Assembly (NCBI GenBank): GCA_964429265.1
Contig: CAYSBK010000028.1
Coordinates: 1-19,236 of the forward strand
From: CAYSBK01 sp964429265
GTDB taxonomy: Bacteria; Planctomycetota; Phycisphaerae; Sedimentisphaerales; Anaerobacaceae
DNA: 19,236 nt
Direction: 5' to 3'
A program made the position numbers and the translations under genes. Below the pieces are notes generated by a model that was not told where the DNA came from, did no database searches, and saw only the letters and a list, made by a program, of their open reading frames with translations. Shown here piece by piece: positions 7,622 through 14,589 of this stretch. Every line of letters starts with the position of its first letter. Position 1 is the stretch's first letter.

Positions 7622-8827
7622 CTAATTTTCCTGCCACCGGTCGATGACGAAACGCACGAAATAGTCGTTGATGCCGACCTTTCTCAGTGCGGCATCGTAA
7701 TAGAAATTCGCTGTAGAGCCCTGGTTGAAGGCGTTTGCCAAAACGGAACCGTGTATCTCCACCGAGCTTTTGAGATTGACCATCGCCTCCGGCGCGAATA
7801 TCGCACCGTAGAAAGTCCCGGCGGCCCCAAGACTGATGTTCGTGCAGGTATCCAGGCCGAAAATCTTCAGCCTGGTAGAGTCCTTGGTGAGGTTGTTGAT
7901 TGCACCACCGTTCTTGGAGTAGAAATTGCCGCCGAGAAACAATGTCAGCGAGGCCTGGGGATTGGTATCGCTCACCTGCAACTGCGCCGAGTTGCTCAGG
8001 CTTATGTCGCCGGTGACGAACAGCGTAACGGGCCCGTCTATCTTGATTATCTTGCCCTGGCTGAGGTTTATTGCGTCGTACTTTGCAGCGGCTGTCAGCA
8101 TAGTCTCGCTATTGAGCGTTCCGCCCGACGGCAGCGTCGCCAGCCACTGGGGCACCGTTACCGCCGGCCAGTAGGCCTCTTCGACCATAGCATAGGTCCG
8201 CCCCGTGATAGTTGCGCCGTTGGCGCAGATAACCCGCTCAGGGTCGCCGCCTACACCGACGGCCACATCGCCGTTGATCACCGCCCGGTCGCCAAGGGTA
8301 ATCTGGTTAGCCAGCGTGCTGAACGTTCCGACGGTGAGCGTGTCGTCGGCGCCTTCGTAGTTGTACCCGTCCACCACCGAGCTTGGTTTCATCACCAGCG
8401 GCCCCCGGACCAGCAGTGCCGCGTCGAACGGTCCCTGGAGGCGGAGTTTGGCTGAGGTGGTGCGGGCGGCGCGGCCCGAGTAGCCCGTGGCGGTGAGCGT
8501 GTAGTCGCCATCTTCGTCTTTGCCGAGCGTGTAGTCGAAACTTGCGTCGCAGCCGGGAAGCGACGTACGGCCTGCGCCGAGGCTGCCGTCATCAAAGGAG
8601 CCGGCCTGGAAACGCTGATTTATCTCGAACAGCGCCCGTTGCAGGCCCGCATCGGCGGCAACCCTGGCGGCAATTTGGTCGGTGGTCCTGATAGAAAATT
8701 TCCGACCGTACAGAGCAACCGCCAGTAGGCCCATGCCTATAGTCAAAAGGACTACGACTACGCTCATTACCGATGCCAGCGCGACACCGCGGGCCCGCGC
8801 TGAAAGTACTGCCGGACGGCATTGCAT
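7622..8827 (-). CDS. PilX-like pilin with C-terminal beta-solenoid, paralogue 3
   Basis: A 401-residue protein: leader ending RARG (11-14), membrane helix (about 15-38), ARVAADAGLQRALFEINQ, then a Gly/Asn-turn solenoid (INGDVAVGVGGDP, VTGDISLSNSAQL, LTLFLGGNFYSKNGGAINN, YGAIFAPEAMVNL) and the family ending FYYDAALRKVGINDYFVRFV. The open frame continues upstream to 9103, but ATG 8825-8827 is the real start: it has a strong GGGAGGA ribosome site, and the extension would overlap the PilW-like gene and lacks protein-like composition. First of the triplet in transcription order. Function as for paralogue 1: probable large minor pilin. Confidence 0.85.
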   Translation of the reverse strand: MQCRPAVLSARARGVALASVMSVVVVLLTIGMGLLAVALYGRKFSIRTTDQIAARVAADAGLQRALFEINQRFQAGSFDDGSLGAGRTSLPGCDASFDYTLGKDEDGDYTLTATGYSGRAARTTSAKLRLQGPFDAALLVRGPLVMKPSSVVDGYNYEGADDTLTVGTFSTLANQITLGDRAVINGDVAVGVGGDPERVICANGATITGRTYAMVEEAYWPAVTVPQWLATLPSGGTLNSETMLTAAAKYDAINLSQGKIIKIDGPVTLFVTGDISLSNSAQLQVSDTNPQASLTLFLGGNFYSKNGGAINNLTKDSTRLKIFGLDTCTNISLGAAGTFYGAIFAPEAMVNLKSSVEIHGSVLANAFNQGSTANFYYDAALRKVGINDYFVRFVIDRWQEN

Positions 8828-8861
8828 CTCAAAGTCCTCCCTTGTGGCCGGCAGGTGTTGA

Positions 8862-9371
8862 TTACTGGTTGTGGGCCGTGGCGGATGTGACAACCGTAAG
8901 GCTGCGCGAACCATCATCCAGCACAAGTACCATCTGCACGGCCTTTCCGAGCCTGCTGAAAACACAGGACGAGACATTTGAACATATCGTCTGGGTGCTG
9001 AGCACGACCGCCGGGTCCACCGTGCCGTGCTCAATCTTGAGTTCGTCGGCATCGACGAAGAAGCGCCCATAGCGGTCGAGTTCGGTGGATTCGGCACTTG
9101 CATAGTACTGAACCTGCACCCACGCCCCGGCGTCGTCGAGCGTGATATTGCTTGCGCTGGCCTTGCGGACGAGCCGGTCGAACGTTCTTCGAGCGATGTG
9201 GCCGTCCTGGACGAGCTGTGAGTACGCCTTGTTGTATATCTCGTTGTAGCCTCGCTGGCTGTCTGCCAGCACCATCCCCAGGCCCAGTATCGCCACGCCC
9301 AATAGTATCACCGCCGCCATAACCTCAATGATGGTCATAGCTTTTCGGTTCGATGTGTTCCTGGTATTCAT
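8862..9371 (-). CDS. PilW/GspJ-like minor prepilin
   Basis: A 169-residue protein with a type IV prepilin N-terminus: an 11-residue leader ending NRKA, then MTIIEVMAAVILLGVAILGL with Glu at position 5 of the predicted mature protein. The cleavage site has Ala, not Gly, at -1 and Met at +1, both tolerated variants of the prepilin peptidase site. The globular part has beta-rich segments (WVQVQYYASAES, MVLVLDDGSRSLTVVTSATA) and a Cys pair (TICSNVSSCVF) that could form a disulfide. It lies between the PilV-like gene and the solenoid pilins, the usual place for minor pilins that prime fibre assembly. Confidence 0.8.
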   Translation of the reverse strand: MNTRNTSNRKAMTIIEVMAAVILLGVAILGLGMVLADSQRGYNEIYNKAYSQLVQDGHIARRTFDRLVRKASASNITLDDAGAWVQVQYYASAESTELDRYGRFFVDADELKIEHGTVDPAVVLSTQTICSNVSSCVFSRLGKAVQMVLVLDDGSRSLTVVTSATAHNQ

Positions 9372-9394
9372 TCTGCCGGTCCCCCCGGGTGTGG

Positions 9395-9886
9395 CTAATT
9401 GGATATGTACGTTGTCAGGGCGAATGACTTATCCGGTGCTGCACCATCGTCGTCGCTGTAACCCCGCTGGTTCCACGCCACCACCACGTTCAATGCCCTC
9501 AACCCGGCCGCGATATCCCGCCAGGAGAGAACCGCGTAGTAATCAACGTCGTCGGCGGTGACGCGATAGACACCGTGCAAAGTGAACCCATCCGGTGCGC
9601 TAAAGTCAGCGGCTTCAGTCCCGATGTCGACAATGGTGATTCCGGAACCCTCTGGTAAATCTGCGTCAGGCTCGAAGTCGTTGGGTTCGGCCAATCCCTG
9701 CCAGGCCTCGCACAACAACAACGCCGTCCGTGCGGCCGTGGTCTGCAGCTCGGCCTTGCGGACACCAAGGGCTGCGTTGTAACGAAACGTGGAAGTGCCC
9801 AGTACCGCTATCAGCAGCACGACGGCGGCGATCAGTATCTCAACAAAGGTCAGGCCCGCCGCGAGTCTTTTTTTCGTGGCCGCCAT
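9395..9886 (-). CDS. PilV/GspI-like minor prepilin
   Basis: A 163-residue prepilin. The leader is MAATKKRLAAG and the mature N-terminus LTFVEILIAAVVLLIAVLG carries Glu at +5, a canonical prepilin peptidase site and assembly helix. The remainder is a short acidic globular domain (LTHGV-like turns, YYAVLSWRDIAAGLRALNVVVAW), consistent with a minor pilin. ATG 9884-9886 is chosen for its GGGGAAAG ribosome site; the longer frame to 9979 enters the preceding pilin gene. It is 11 nt downstream of that pilin and 23 nt upstream of the PilW-like gene, so it is clearly in the operon. Confidence 0.8.
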   Translation of the reverse strand: MAATKKRLAAGLTFVEILIAAVVLLIAVLGTSTFRYNAALGVRKAELQTTAARTALLLCEAWQGLAEPNDFEPDADLPEGSGITIVDIGTEAADFSAPDGFTLHGVYRVTADDVDYYAVLSWRDIAAGLRALNVVVAWNQRGYSDDDGAAPDKSFALTTYISN

Positions 9887-9897
9887 ATTGCTTTCCC

Positions 9898-10308
9898 CTA
9901 TGGTATTTCGGTCCAGTTGCCGGACTGGTCGAGTTCCATCGCGCTCGGAGTCGCGATGCCCGTGCCGGTATTTGTGCATCGTACGGTGAAGGTCAATTCA
10001 GGGTCGGCGCCCTGGTTGAACTGGCAGACGGGTATTGAATAATTGGCTATGGTAAAATAAGTGCCGTGAAGGTCTGCACGATTGAGTCCCAGTGTTGCAA
10101 ATGAAGGCGGGTACGTCCCGTGGATGGTTTTCTCGGCGGCATAAGCCCGCAAGGCCGTCGCGATGGTGCCGCAGCCGGCTCTTCCTTCCGACCACTTGGC
10201 CGCGTCGATCCGGCCTCGCAGCGTGGGTATCGCCACGGCCGCGAGAATCCCGACAATCAGCACCACGACCATAAGCTCAACCAGCGTGAAGGCCCGTTTG
10301 ACCGACAT
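9898..10308 (-). CDS. GspG/PilA-type major-like pilin, copy 2
   Basis: A 136-residue pilin with leader MSVKRA (Ala at -1) and mature FTLVELMVVVLIVGILAAVAIP. By hand alignment it shares about 99 of 136 residues with the pilin at 10416-10826, including RGRIDAAKWSEG and the invariant DLHGTYFTIANYSIP block. Two Cys (95, 111) are in the same positions as in copy 1 and probably form the C-terminal disulfide loop; a third Cys (46) is unique to this copy. The start at 10306-10308 has an AAGGGAAAGGG ribosome site. It is separated from copy 1 by 107 nt containing two hairpins, so the two pilins may be made at different levels. Confidence 0.88.
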   Translation of the reverse strand: MSVKRAFTLVELMVVVLIVGILAAVAIPTLRGRIDAAKWSEGRAGCGTIATALRAYAAEKTIHGTYPPSFATLGLNRADLHGTYFTIANYSIPVCQFNQGADPELTFTVRCTNTGTGIATPSAMELDQSGNWTEIP

Positions 10309-10333
10309 TTCCCTTTCCCTTGTAAAAGCCTTA

Positions 10334-10369
10334 CCCGGAACGGACGGCCGTTGTGCCGTCCGTCCCGGG
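10334..10369 (-). terminator. Strong 15-bp hairpin between tandem pilins, possible attenuator
   Basis: The arms 10334-10348 and 10355-10369 pair over 15 bp with a 6-nt loop; on the minus-strand RNA there is one G-U pair and no mismatch. A short U run (CUUUUAC) follows about 5 nt after the stem. That is weaker than a classical intrinsic terminator, so partial termination or protection of the upstream pilin mRNA from 3-prime decay are both possible. Confidence 0.55.
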
Positions 10370-10393
10370 AAGTTGGTCGCCAATGAATTTAAG

Positions 10394-10428
10394 CGAAACT
10401 CGCAAGGCAAGCGCCTTACGGAGTTTCG
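10394..10428 (-). promoter_or_regulatory. Stem-loop overlapping the stop codon of the first pilin
   Basis: CGAAACTC (10394-10401) pairs with GAGTTTCG (10421-10428), and AAGGC (10404-10408) pairs with GCCTT (10413-10417) around an AAGC tetraloop. The TAA stop (10416-10418) lies within the structure. It is immediately followed on the transcript by the 15-bp hairpin at 10334-10369. Tandem stems like these could stabilise the pilin mRNA. Confidence 0.4.
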
Positions 10429-10826
10429 GTCCACGTGCCGGTCTCATCCAGCGTAATCTGGCTCGGGCTGCTGATACCCGTGCCGGCATTGGTGCACTGG
10501 ATGGTAAAGGTCAACTCAGGGTCAGCGCCGGCCGTAAACGTGCAAGCGGGAATCGAGTAGTTGGCGATGGTGAAGTACGTCCCGTGCAGGTCGCTGGCCT
10601 GGAAACCGAGTTCCGTCAGCGACGGCGGGTACGTCCCGTCGGCGCCTTTTTCGGCCGCATAGGCCCGCAAAGCGGTGGCGATGCTGCCCATACCGGCCTT
10701 GCCCTCCGACCACTTGGCTGCATCGATACGCCCCCGCATAATCGGGATGGCCACTGCAGCCAGGATGCCGACGATCAGAATTACGACCATCAGCTCGACC
10801 AGTGTGAAGCCTTTTGCTCTCTTCAT
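10416..10826 (-). CDS. GspG/PilA-type major-like pilin, copy 1
   Basis: A 136-residue pilin, likely the main fibre subunit. The leader MKRAKG ends in the canonical Gly and mature FTLVELMVVILIVGILAAVAIP has Glu at +5. A GspG-like alpha1 (RGRIDAAKWSEGKAG, ALRAYAAEKG) is followed by a GTYPPS turn and a compact C-terminal beta domain with Cys95 and Cys111, well placed for a disulfide. It is shorter than typical PilA (about 150-160) and close to small pseudopilins. The ribosome site AGGAGAAGG at ideal spacing is the strongest in the cluster, which fits high expression. It is first of the pilin series, 130 nt after pilC/gspF. Confidence 0.9.
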   Translation of the reverse strand: MKRAKGFTLVELMVVILIVGILAAVAIPIMRGRIDAAKWSEGKAGMGSIATALRAYAAEKGADGTYPPSLTELGFQASDLHGTYFTIANYSIPACTFTAGADPELTFTIQCTNAGTGISSPSQITLDETGTWTETP

Positions 10827-10859
10827 TTTGGCCTTCTCCTAAAAAAGTTTTAGAAACAC

Positions 10860-10887
10860 TACGTCCAGTTTTTTGTCGGTACGTCCA
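10860..10887 (-). repeat. Direct repeat upstream of the first pilin
   Basis: The 8-mer TACGTCCA occurs at 10860-10867 and again at 10880-10887, a 20-bp period (about two helical turns), in the 130-bp AT-richer gap between gspF and the first pilin. Such a spacing could suit a dimeric activator. A TATATA element lies further upstream on the minus strand (about 10901-10910). I see no convincing -35 partner, so a promoter here is only a possibility. Confidence 0.3.
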
Positions 10888-10956
10888 ATACTACTTCCAA
10901 ACATCTATATATCGCCGCATATCGGTTTTTCGCCCGGCCGCACCGGCTTTGCCGGC

Positions 10957-12162
10957 TCAGTGCGCCGACAGCGAGAAAATCGGCAGATATAGCGCCAGAA
11001 CAACCACAAGTACGATTGCTCCCACCGTCAGTATCATAAACGGCTCGAGCAGGCCCATAACGGTGTTTATCGTCGCGTCCACCTTGCGCTCGTAGTAAAT
11101 GGCGGTTCGTTCCAGGACGTGCGTCAGCGAACCGCTTTCCTCGCCGACCTGTATCATCTTCACGACCATATTCGGGAAGAATCCGGCCGAGGCCATGCTG
11201 GCTGATATCTTCGAGCCTTGCACTATATGCTGGTGAGCATGGACTATGGCGTCCTTTATGACGTCGTTCGTGGTCATCCCCGCAAGGATGTCGAACACCT
11301 CGAGCACGGATACCCCCGCTCCGAGCAGGGTGGACATAGTGCGGCAAAACGTCGTTACAAACGCCTGGCTGAAGACTTTGCCCAGCATCGGAATCCGCAG
11401 CATAATCTTCGAGAATACCCGGTGGCCCGAGGGCGTCTTGGAAACGAGCACGCCCAGCATTATCAGGCCAACGAGACCACCGATAAGAAACAGGATGTTA
11501 CCGCGAAGGAAGTGATAAACGCCCATAAACGCCTGCGTGAAGGCCGGCAGTTGACCTCCGAACTGGTCGAATATGAGCTGGAATCTCGGGATAATGAAGG
11601 TCATTATGAATATGACGATCAGAACTATGAAGGCGAACACGAAGATGGGATAAGCCATCGCACCCTTGACCTTTTTGCCGAGCTTATCCCTGTTGTCGAA
11701 GTACTCGGCGACCCTTCGCAGTGCCAGGGGCAGGCTGCCGCCTGTTTCACCGGCCAAGACGATCGACCTGACCAGCTTGTTGAAGACCTTGGGAAAATCG
11801 GCGATACTGTCCGAGAATGTCTCGCCCCTTTCCATTTTCTGGGCGATATGGCGCAGCATTTGCTCAAGCCGTGGGTTGTCCAGGTCGTCGGCGATGGTTT
11901 CCAGCGCGGTCGTAATCGATATGCCGCCTTCGACCATCGTCGTCAACTGCCAGCAAAGGGCTGCCAGGTCGGCGGACTTGATTTTCCTGCCGCGCGCGGC
12001 GCGAGGCGCTTTTTTTGCACGGGTTCTTGCCTCCGCCACCGAGACCGGCGTAAGACCCTGCTCGCGAAGCCAGTTAAGTACGTCCGTGGCGGTTGCGGCC
12101 TGGCTGACGCCCTGCCTGCGGGCACCGCCGGCATCCCTGGCGATGTACTGGTAAACCTTCAT
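10957..12162 (-). CDS. pilC: PilC/GspF inner-membrane platform protein
   Basis: A 401-residue platform protein, the usual length. It has the typical N-terminal segment (YIARDAGGARRQG, then EGLTPV-like WLREQGLTPVSV), two GspF domains with repeat signatures VLAGETGGSLPLAL (135-148) and QVGEESGSLTHVL (338-350), and three membrane helices at about 171-191, 222-240 and 373-396. It sits in the inner membrane, binds the assembly ATPase and extracts or inserts pilins. The start at 12160-12162 has GGAAGG upstream. It follows pilB after 171 nt and precedes the pilins. The symbol pilC is given by analogy; gspF is equally acceptable. Confidence 0.93.
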   Translation of the reverse strand: MKVYQYIARDAGGARRQGVSQAATATDVLNWLREQGLTPVSVAEARTRAKKAPRAARGRKIKSADLAALCWQLTTMVEGGISITTALETIADDLDNPRLEQMLRHIAQKMERGETFSDSIADFPKVFNKLVRSIVLAGETGGSLPLALRRVAEYFDNRDKLGKKVKGAMAYPIFVFAFIVLIVIFIMTFIIPRFQLIFDQFGGQLPAFTQAFMGVYHFLRGNILFLIGGLVGLIMLGVLVSKTPSGHRVFSKIMLRIPMLGKVFSQAFVTTFCRTMSTLLGAGVSVLEVFDILAGMTTNDVIKDAIVHAHQHIVQGSKISASMASAGFFPNMVVKMIQVGEESGSLTHVLERTAIYYERKVDATINTVMGLLEPFMILTVGAIVLVVVLALYLPIFSLSAH

Positions 12163-12285
12163 TTATCGAACCTTCCCACAACAGCCGGTCGGTCGGTGTT
12201 CTTGCGGTGATGCGGACACACAATACGCGGGCTGTACCGCAACAGCTTCGTTCCCTTATCGGCCTCGGCACTGCCGCGGTTTAGG

Positions 12286-12319
12286 AAAAACTGCCCCCGC
12301 CCGTACGGGCCGCCGGGGC
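12286..12319 (-). terminator. Terminator-like hairpin between pilB and pilC
   Basis: On the minus-strand RNA, GCCCC (complement of 12315-12319) pairs with GGGGC (12293-12297), and an inner GCCC/GGGC pair (12307-12310 with 12299-12302) closes a GTAC loop; AG then UUUUU follow (12286-12290). The asymmetric bulge makes it imperfect. It sits 15 nt after the pilB stop, so it may end part of the pilB transcripts and make pilC onward depend on read-through or a second promoter. Confidence 0.45.
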
Positions 12320-12333
12320 CGTGACAGGTTGAA

Positions 12334-14157
12334 CTATGCAACTGGTTCATTCTCGGTCTTTTCTTCTGAGTTGTCGGTATCCGATTTATCGACTGTGGCG
12401 GAGCTTTCGGCAAACGCCACGCGGAGCACTTCCTCGGTGGTCGTCAGGCCCTGCGTTATCTTGCCGACGCCGCTGTCGACGAGGCTGCCGTAGCCCTTGC
12501 GGCGGGCCATTTGCCTGATTTCGGACTCGGTGGCGCCGGCGATTAGCCTGTCGCGAATCTCGCCGTCAATGGGCAGAAACTCGAATATGGGCAATCGGCC
12601 CAGGTAGCCTGTGTGGCCGCAGTTGTTGCAGCCTTTGCCGCGGTAAAACCTGCCCTGGCGTGCCTGTTCCGGAGAGATGTTGAGCCTTTTGAGGATCTCG
12701 TCGTTGACGTCCACCTGTTCCCTGCAGTGTTCACATATCCTGCGCACCAGCCGCTGGGCGACTATGAGGTTCAGTGATGAACCCAGCAGGTACGGCTCAA
12801 GACCCATATAGACGAACCTGCTTACGGCGCTGGGGGCGTCGTTGGTGTGGAAGGTGCTGAGGACCAGGTGGCCGGTCAGCGAGGCCTTGATGGCGATTTC
12901 CATCGTCTCCTTGTCTCTAATTTCGCCTATAAGGATTATGTCGGGGTCCTGCCGGAGGATGGCTCTCAGACACGCTGCGAAGGTCAGGTCTATCTCCGGC
13001 TTTATCTGGACCTGGTTGATACCGGCCAGCCGGTACTCCACGGGGTCCTCGACCGTGGTGATGTTCTTTGTGGGGTCCTTGAGGTGGTTCAGCGCCGAGT
13101 AAAGCGTGGTGCTTTTGCCGCTGCCTGTCGGGCCGGTTACCACTATGATTCCGTGCGGCCGCGAAAGTATGGTCTTGAACTCCTTCAGCAGGTGCGGCTC
13201 GAAGCCGAGTTGGTCGAGTTCGTGATTGACGGCGGCGGCGTCAAGGATTCTCATCACCACCTTTTCGCCGTATATCGTCGGCAGCACCGACACGCGGATG
13301 TCGATACTGCGCCCGCCGGTCTTGATCTTGAACCGGCCGTCCTGCGGCAGCCTGCGCTCGGCAATGTTCATTGCGGCCAGTATCTTTATCCTGGTGATGA
13401 CGGCTGCCTGCATTTTCCTCGCCGGTGGCACCATATCCCGCAGTATCCCGTCGATTCGCATACGAATCGACATCGAGCGTTCCTGCGGCTCGATGTGTAT
13501 ATCGCTTGCGCGGCTCTTGACGGCCTGGTTCAACAGCAGGTCAACGAAACGGATTACAGGCGCTTTTGTGGCGGCGGCCTCGGTGGCCTCCTCCATCTCG
13601 TCTATATCCTGCTCGTCGCGCTGCTCATACTCGTCCTTGTCGCCTTCGAGTTGCACGAGGTCGCGAAGGCGCTGCTCTTCGAGGTCGGAGCCGTGGTAAA
13701 CGACCTCGATTGCCTTGCGGATTTCGTCCTCGCAACTGATGACGACTTTGACCTTGCGCTTGATTTTGAGCGTGATGGTGTCAATGGCTATGACGTTGAG
13801 CGGGTCGGCGACCGCCACTATGACCTTGTCGTCAATCTCTCCGACGGCGACGGCGCAGAATCGCTTGGCGATGTTTTCCGGCAGCAGCCTGGCCACGTTC
13901 ATATTGATGCGCGAGATGTCGTCGAAGGAAAAGTATTCAAGCGACAGGTAGTCGGCCAGGGCCTCGGCGAGCCGGCGATGGTTCAACACCTTCAGCCGCA
14001 CCAGCGCTTCGCCGAGCCGGCCCCCGCCGTCGCGCTGCTCGCCCAGCGCCTCGACAAGCTGGCGCTGAGTTATCAGTCGTTTCGATACGAGGAACTGGCC
14101 GAACTGTAATTCTTTCTGATGGTTATCCGGCTTTAAGGTGGCTGGTAGTAATCCCAT
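12334..14157 (-). CDS. pilB: PilB/GspE assembly ATPase with MshEN-type N-terminus
   Basis: A 607-residue hexameric motor ATPase that powers pilin polymerisation. Residues 18-41 and 47-70 are two 24-residue motifs (QFGQFLV..., RLGEALV...) separated by 5 residues, the layout of the MshEN cyclic-di-GMP-binding domain. A second N-terminal subdomain extends to about 155, followed by an acidic linker (170-192). The ATPase core has the Asp box SDIHIEP (218-224), Walker A GPTGSGKST (342-350), Walker B ILIGEIRD (408-415), a His box (LSTFHTND, 433-440), and the zinc-binding Cys pairs 475/478 and 510/513 typical of assembly, not retraction, ATPases. The C-terminus is an acidic tail. First gene of the minus-strand cluster, with a promoter-like sequence about 130 nt upstream. 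Confidence 0.95.
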   Translation of the reverse strand: MGLLPATLKPDNHQKELQFGQFLVSKRLITQRQLVEALGEQRDGGGRLGEALVRLKVLNHRRLAEALADYLSLEYFSFDDISRINMNVARLLPENIAKRFCAVAVGEIDDKVIVAVADPLNVIAIDTITLKIKRKVKVVISCEDEIRKAIEVVYHGSDLEEQRLRDLVQLEGDKDEYEQRDEQDIDEMEEATEAAATKAPVIRFVDLLLNQAVKSRASDIHIEPQERSMSIRMRIDGILRDMVPPARKMQAAVITRIKILAAMNIAERRLPQDGRFKIKTGGRSIDIRVSVLPTIYGEKVVMRILDAAAVNHELDQLGFEPHLLKEFKTILSRPHGIIVVTGPTGSGKSTTLYSALNHLKDPTKNITTVEDPVEYRLAGINQVQIKPEIDLTFAACLRAILRQDPDIILIGEIRDKETMEIAIKASLTGHLVLSTFHTNDAPSAVSRFVYMGLEPYLLGSSLNLIVAQRLVRRICEHCREQVDVNDEILKRLNISPEQARQGRFYRGKGCNNCGHTGYLGRLPIFEFLPIDGEIRDRLIAGATESEIRQMARRKGYGSLVDSGVGKITQGLTTTEEVLRVAFAESSATVDKSDTDNSEEKTENEPVA

Positions 14158-14197
14158 CCTCGTTTCTCGGTAAAGGGCCTTGTTGTTGAGTTCCTTT

Positions 14198-14214
14198 CGG
14201 ATTTTGACAATCCG
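14198..14214. promoter_or_regulatory. Palindrome in the pilB leader
   Basis: CGGATT and AATCCG form a perfect 6-bp inverted repeat with a 5-bp spacer (TTGAC). It lies in the predicted 5-prime untranslated leader of pilB, 41 nt before the start codon. A 17-bp dyad of this size could be an operator or a weak RNA hairpin near the ribosome site. Only one copy is seen. Confidence 0.3.
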
Positions 14215-14283
14215 CTTAGCACGTTGGGGGTCATCAAATCAGGGCGTGGTCGGCTCTCGCCTGTCCCCCCTTCCACTATCTAA

Positions 14284-14312
14284 AGTATATTCGACAAATC
14301 GCCCGCGGCCAA
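14284..14312 (-). promoter_or_regulatory. Sigma70-like promoter reading toward pilB
   Basis: On the minus strand TTGGCC (14307-14312, 4 of 6 to the consensus -35) and TATACT (14284-14289, 5 of 6 to the -10) are separated by exactly 17 bp. The predicted start is near 14277, giving a leader of about 120 nt before pilB. An A-tract (T-run on the minus strand, 14311-14316) overlaps the -35. It is the best promoter match in this intergenic region and sits where the pilus operon should start. Confidence 0.5.
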
Positions 14313-14589
14313 AAAATCGCTTTCAGATTTGCGCCGCAAAACAGCCGCGTTGAAACACCAGCCACACCTCCGCAGCACCGCGTCGCCGGCCGGGCATTTT
14401 TATCAGACGCAATGTTATTCCACGTCGCGGCAGGTACCGCAGCCGTTACAGAGATGTCGCCAGCGTCGCCGGCGGCGGACGCAGGTCCGTTAAGCACCCC
14501 GCGCATACTGCCGATAACTGCTAAACCGGCTGTATCGGGTCCCGTACGTTGCACGGCACCACGGGAAAGAACCGGTTACCGCCGTGGTA

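Larger units (their letters stand above)
14158..14589. other. Divergent intergenic region between pilB and the amidase-like gene
   Basis: About 430 bp without a supported gene, between the divergent minus-strand pilus cluster and the plus-strand amidase-like/mreB/mreC unit. It contains the pilB promoter candidate and an inverted repeat in the pilB leader, both listed separately. Toward the plus strand I find only a weak pair (TTAAGC, 17 nt, GATAAC near 14491-14519). A small open frame at 14276-14554 on the minus strand overlaps the promoter and is not protein-like. Confidence 0.5.

Noticed and set aside
8828..9103. N-terminal extension of solenoid pilin 3
   Set aside because: The extension overlaps the PilW-like gene and precedes a start with a strong ribosome site and a proper prepilin-like N-terminus.
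10943..10955. CCGGC/GCCGG hairpin after the gspF stop as a terminator
   Set aside because: On the minus strand the downstream homopolymer is A, not U, so it does not fit an intrinsic terminator for gspF.
12847..14109. Plus-strand open frame of 420 codons
   Set aside because: It is a shadow of pilB, whose Walker and zinc motifs are unmistakable on the minus strand.
14276..14554. Minus-strand open frame of 92 codons upstream of pilB
   Set aside because: It covers the best pilB promoter, has no ribosome site and shows no domain.
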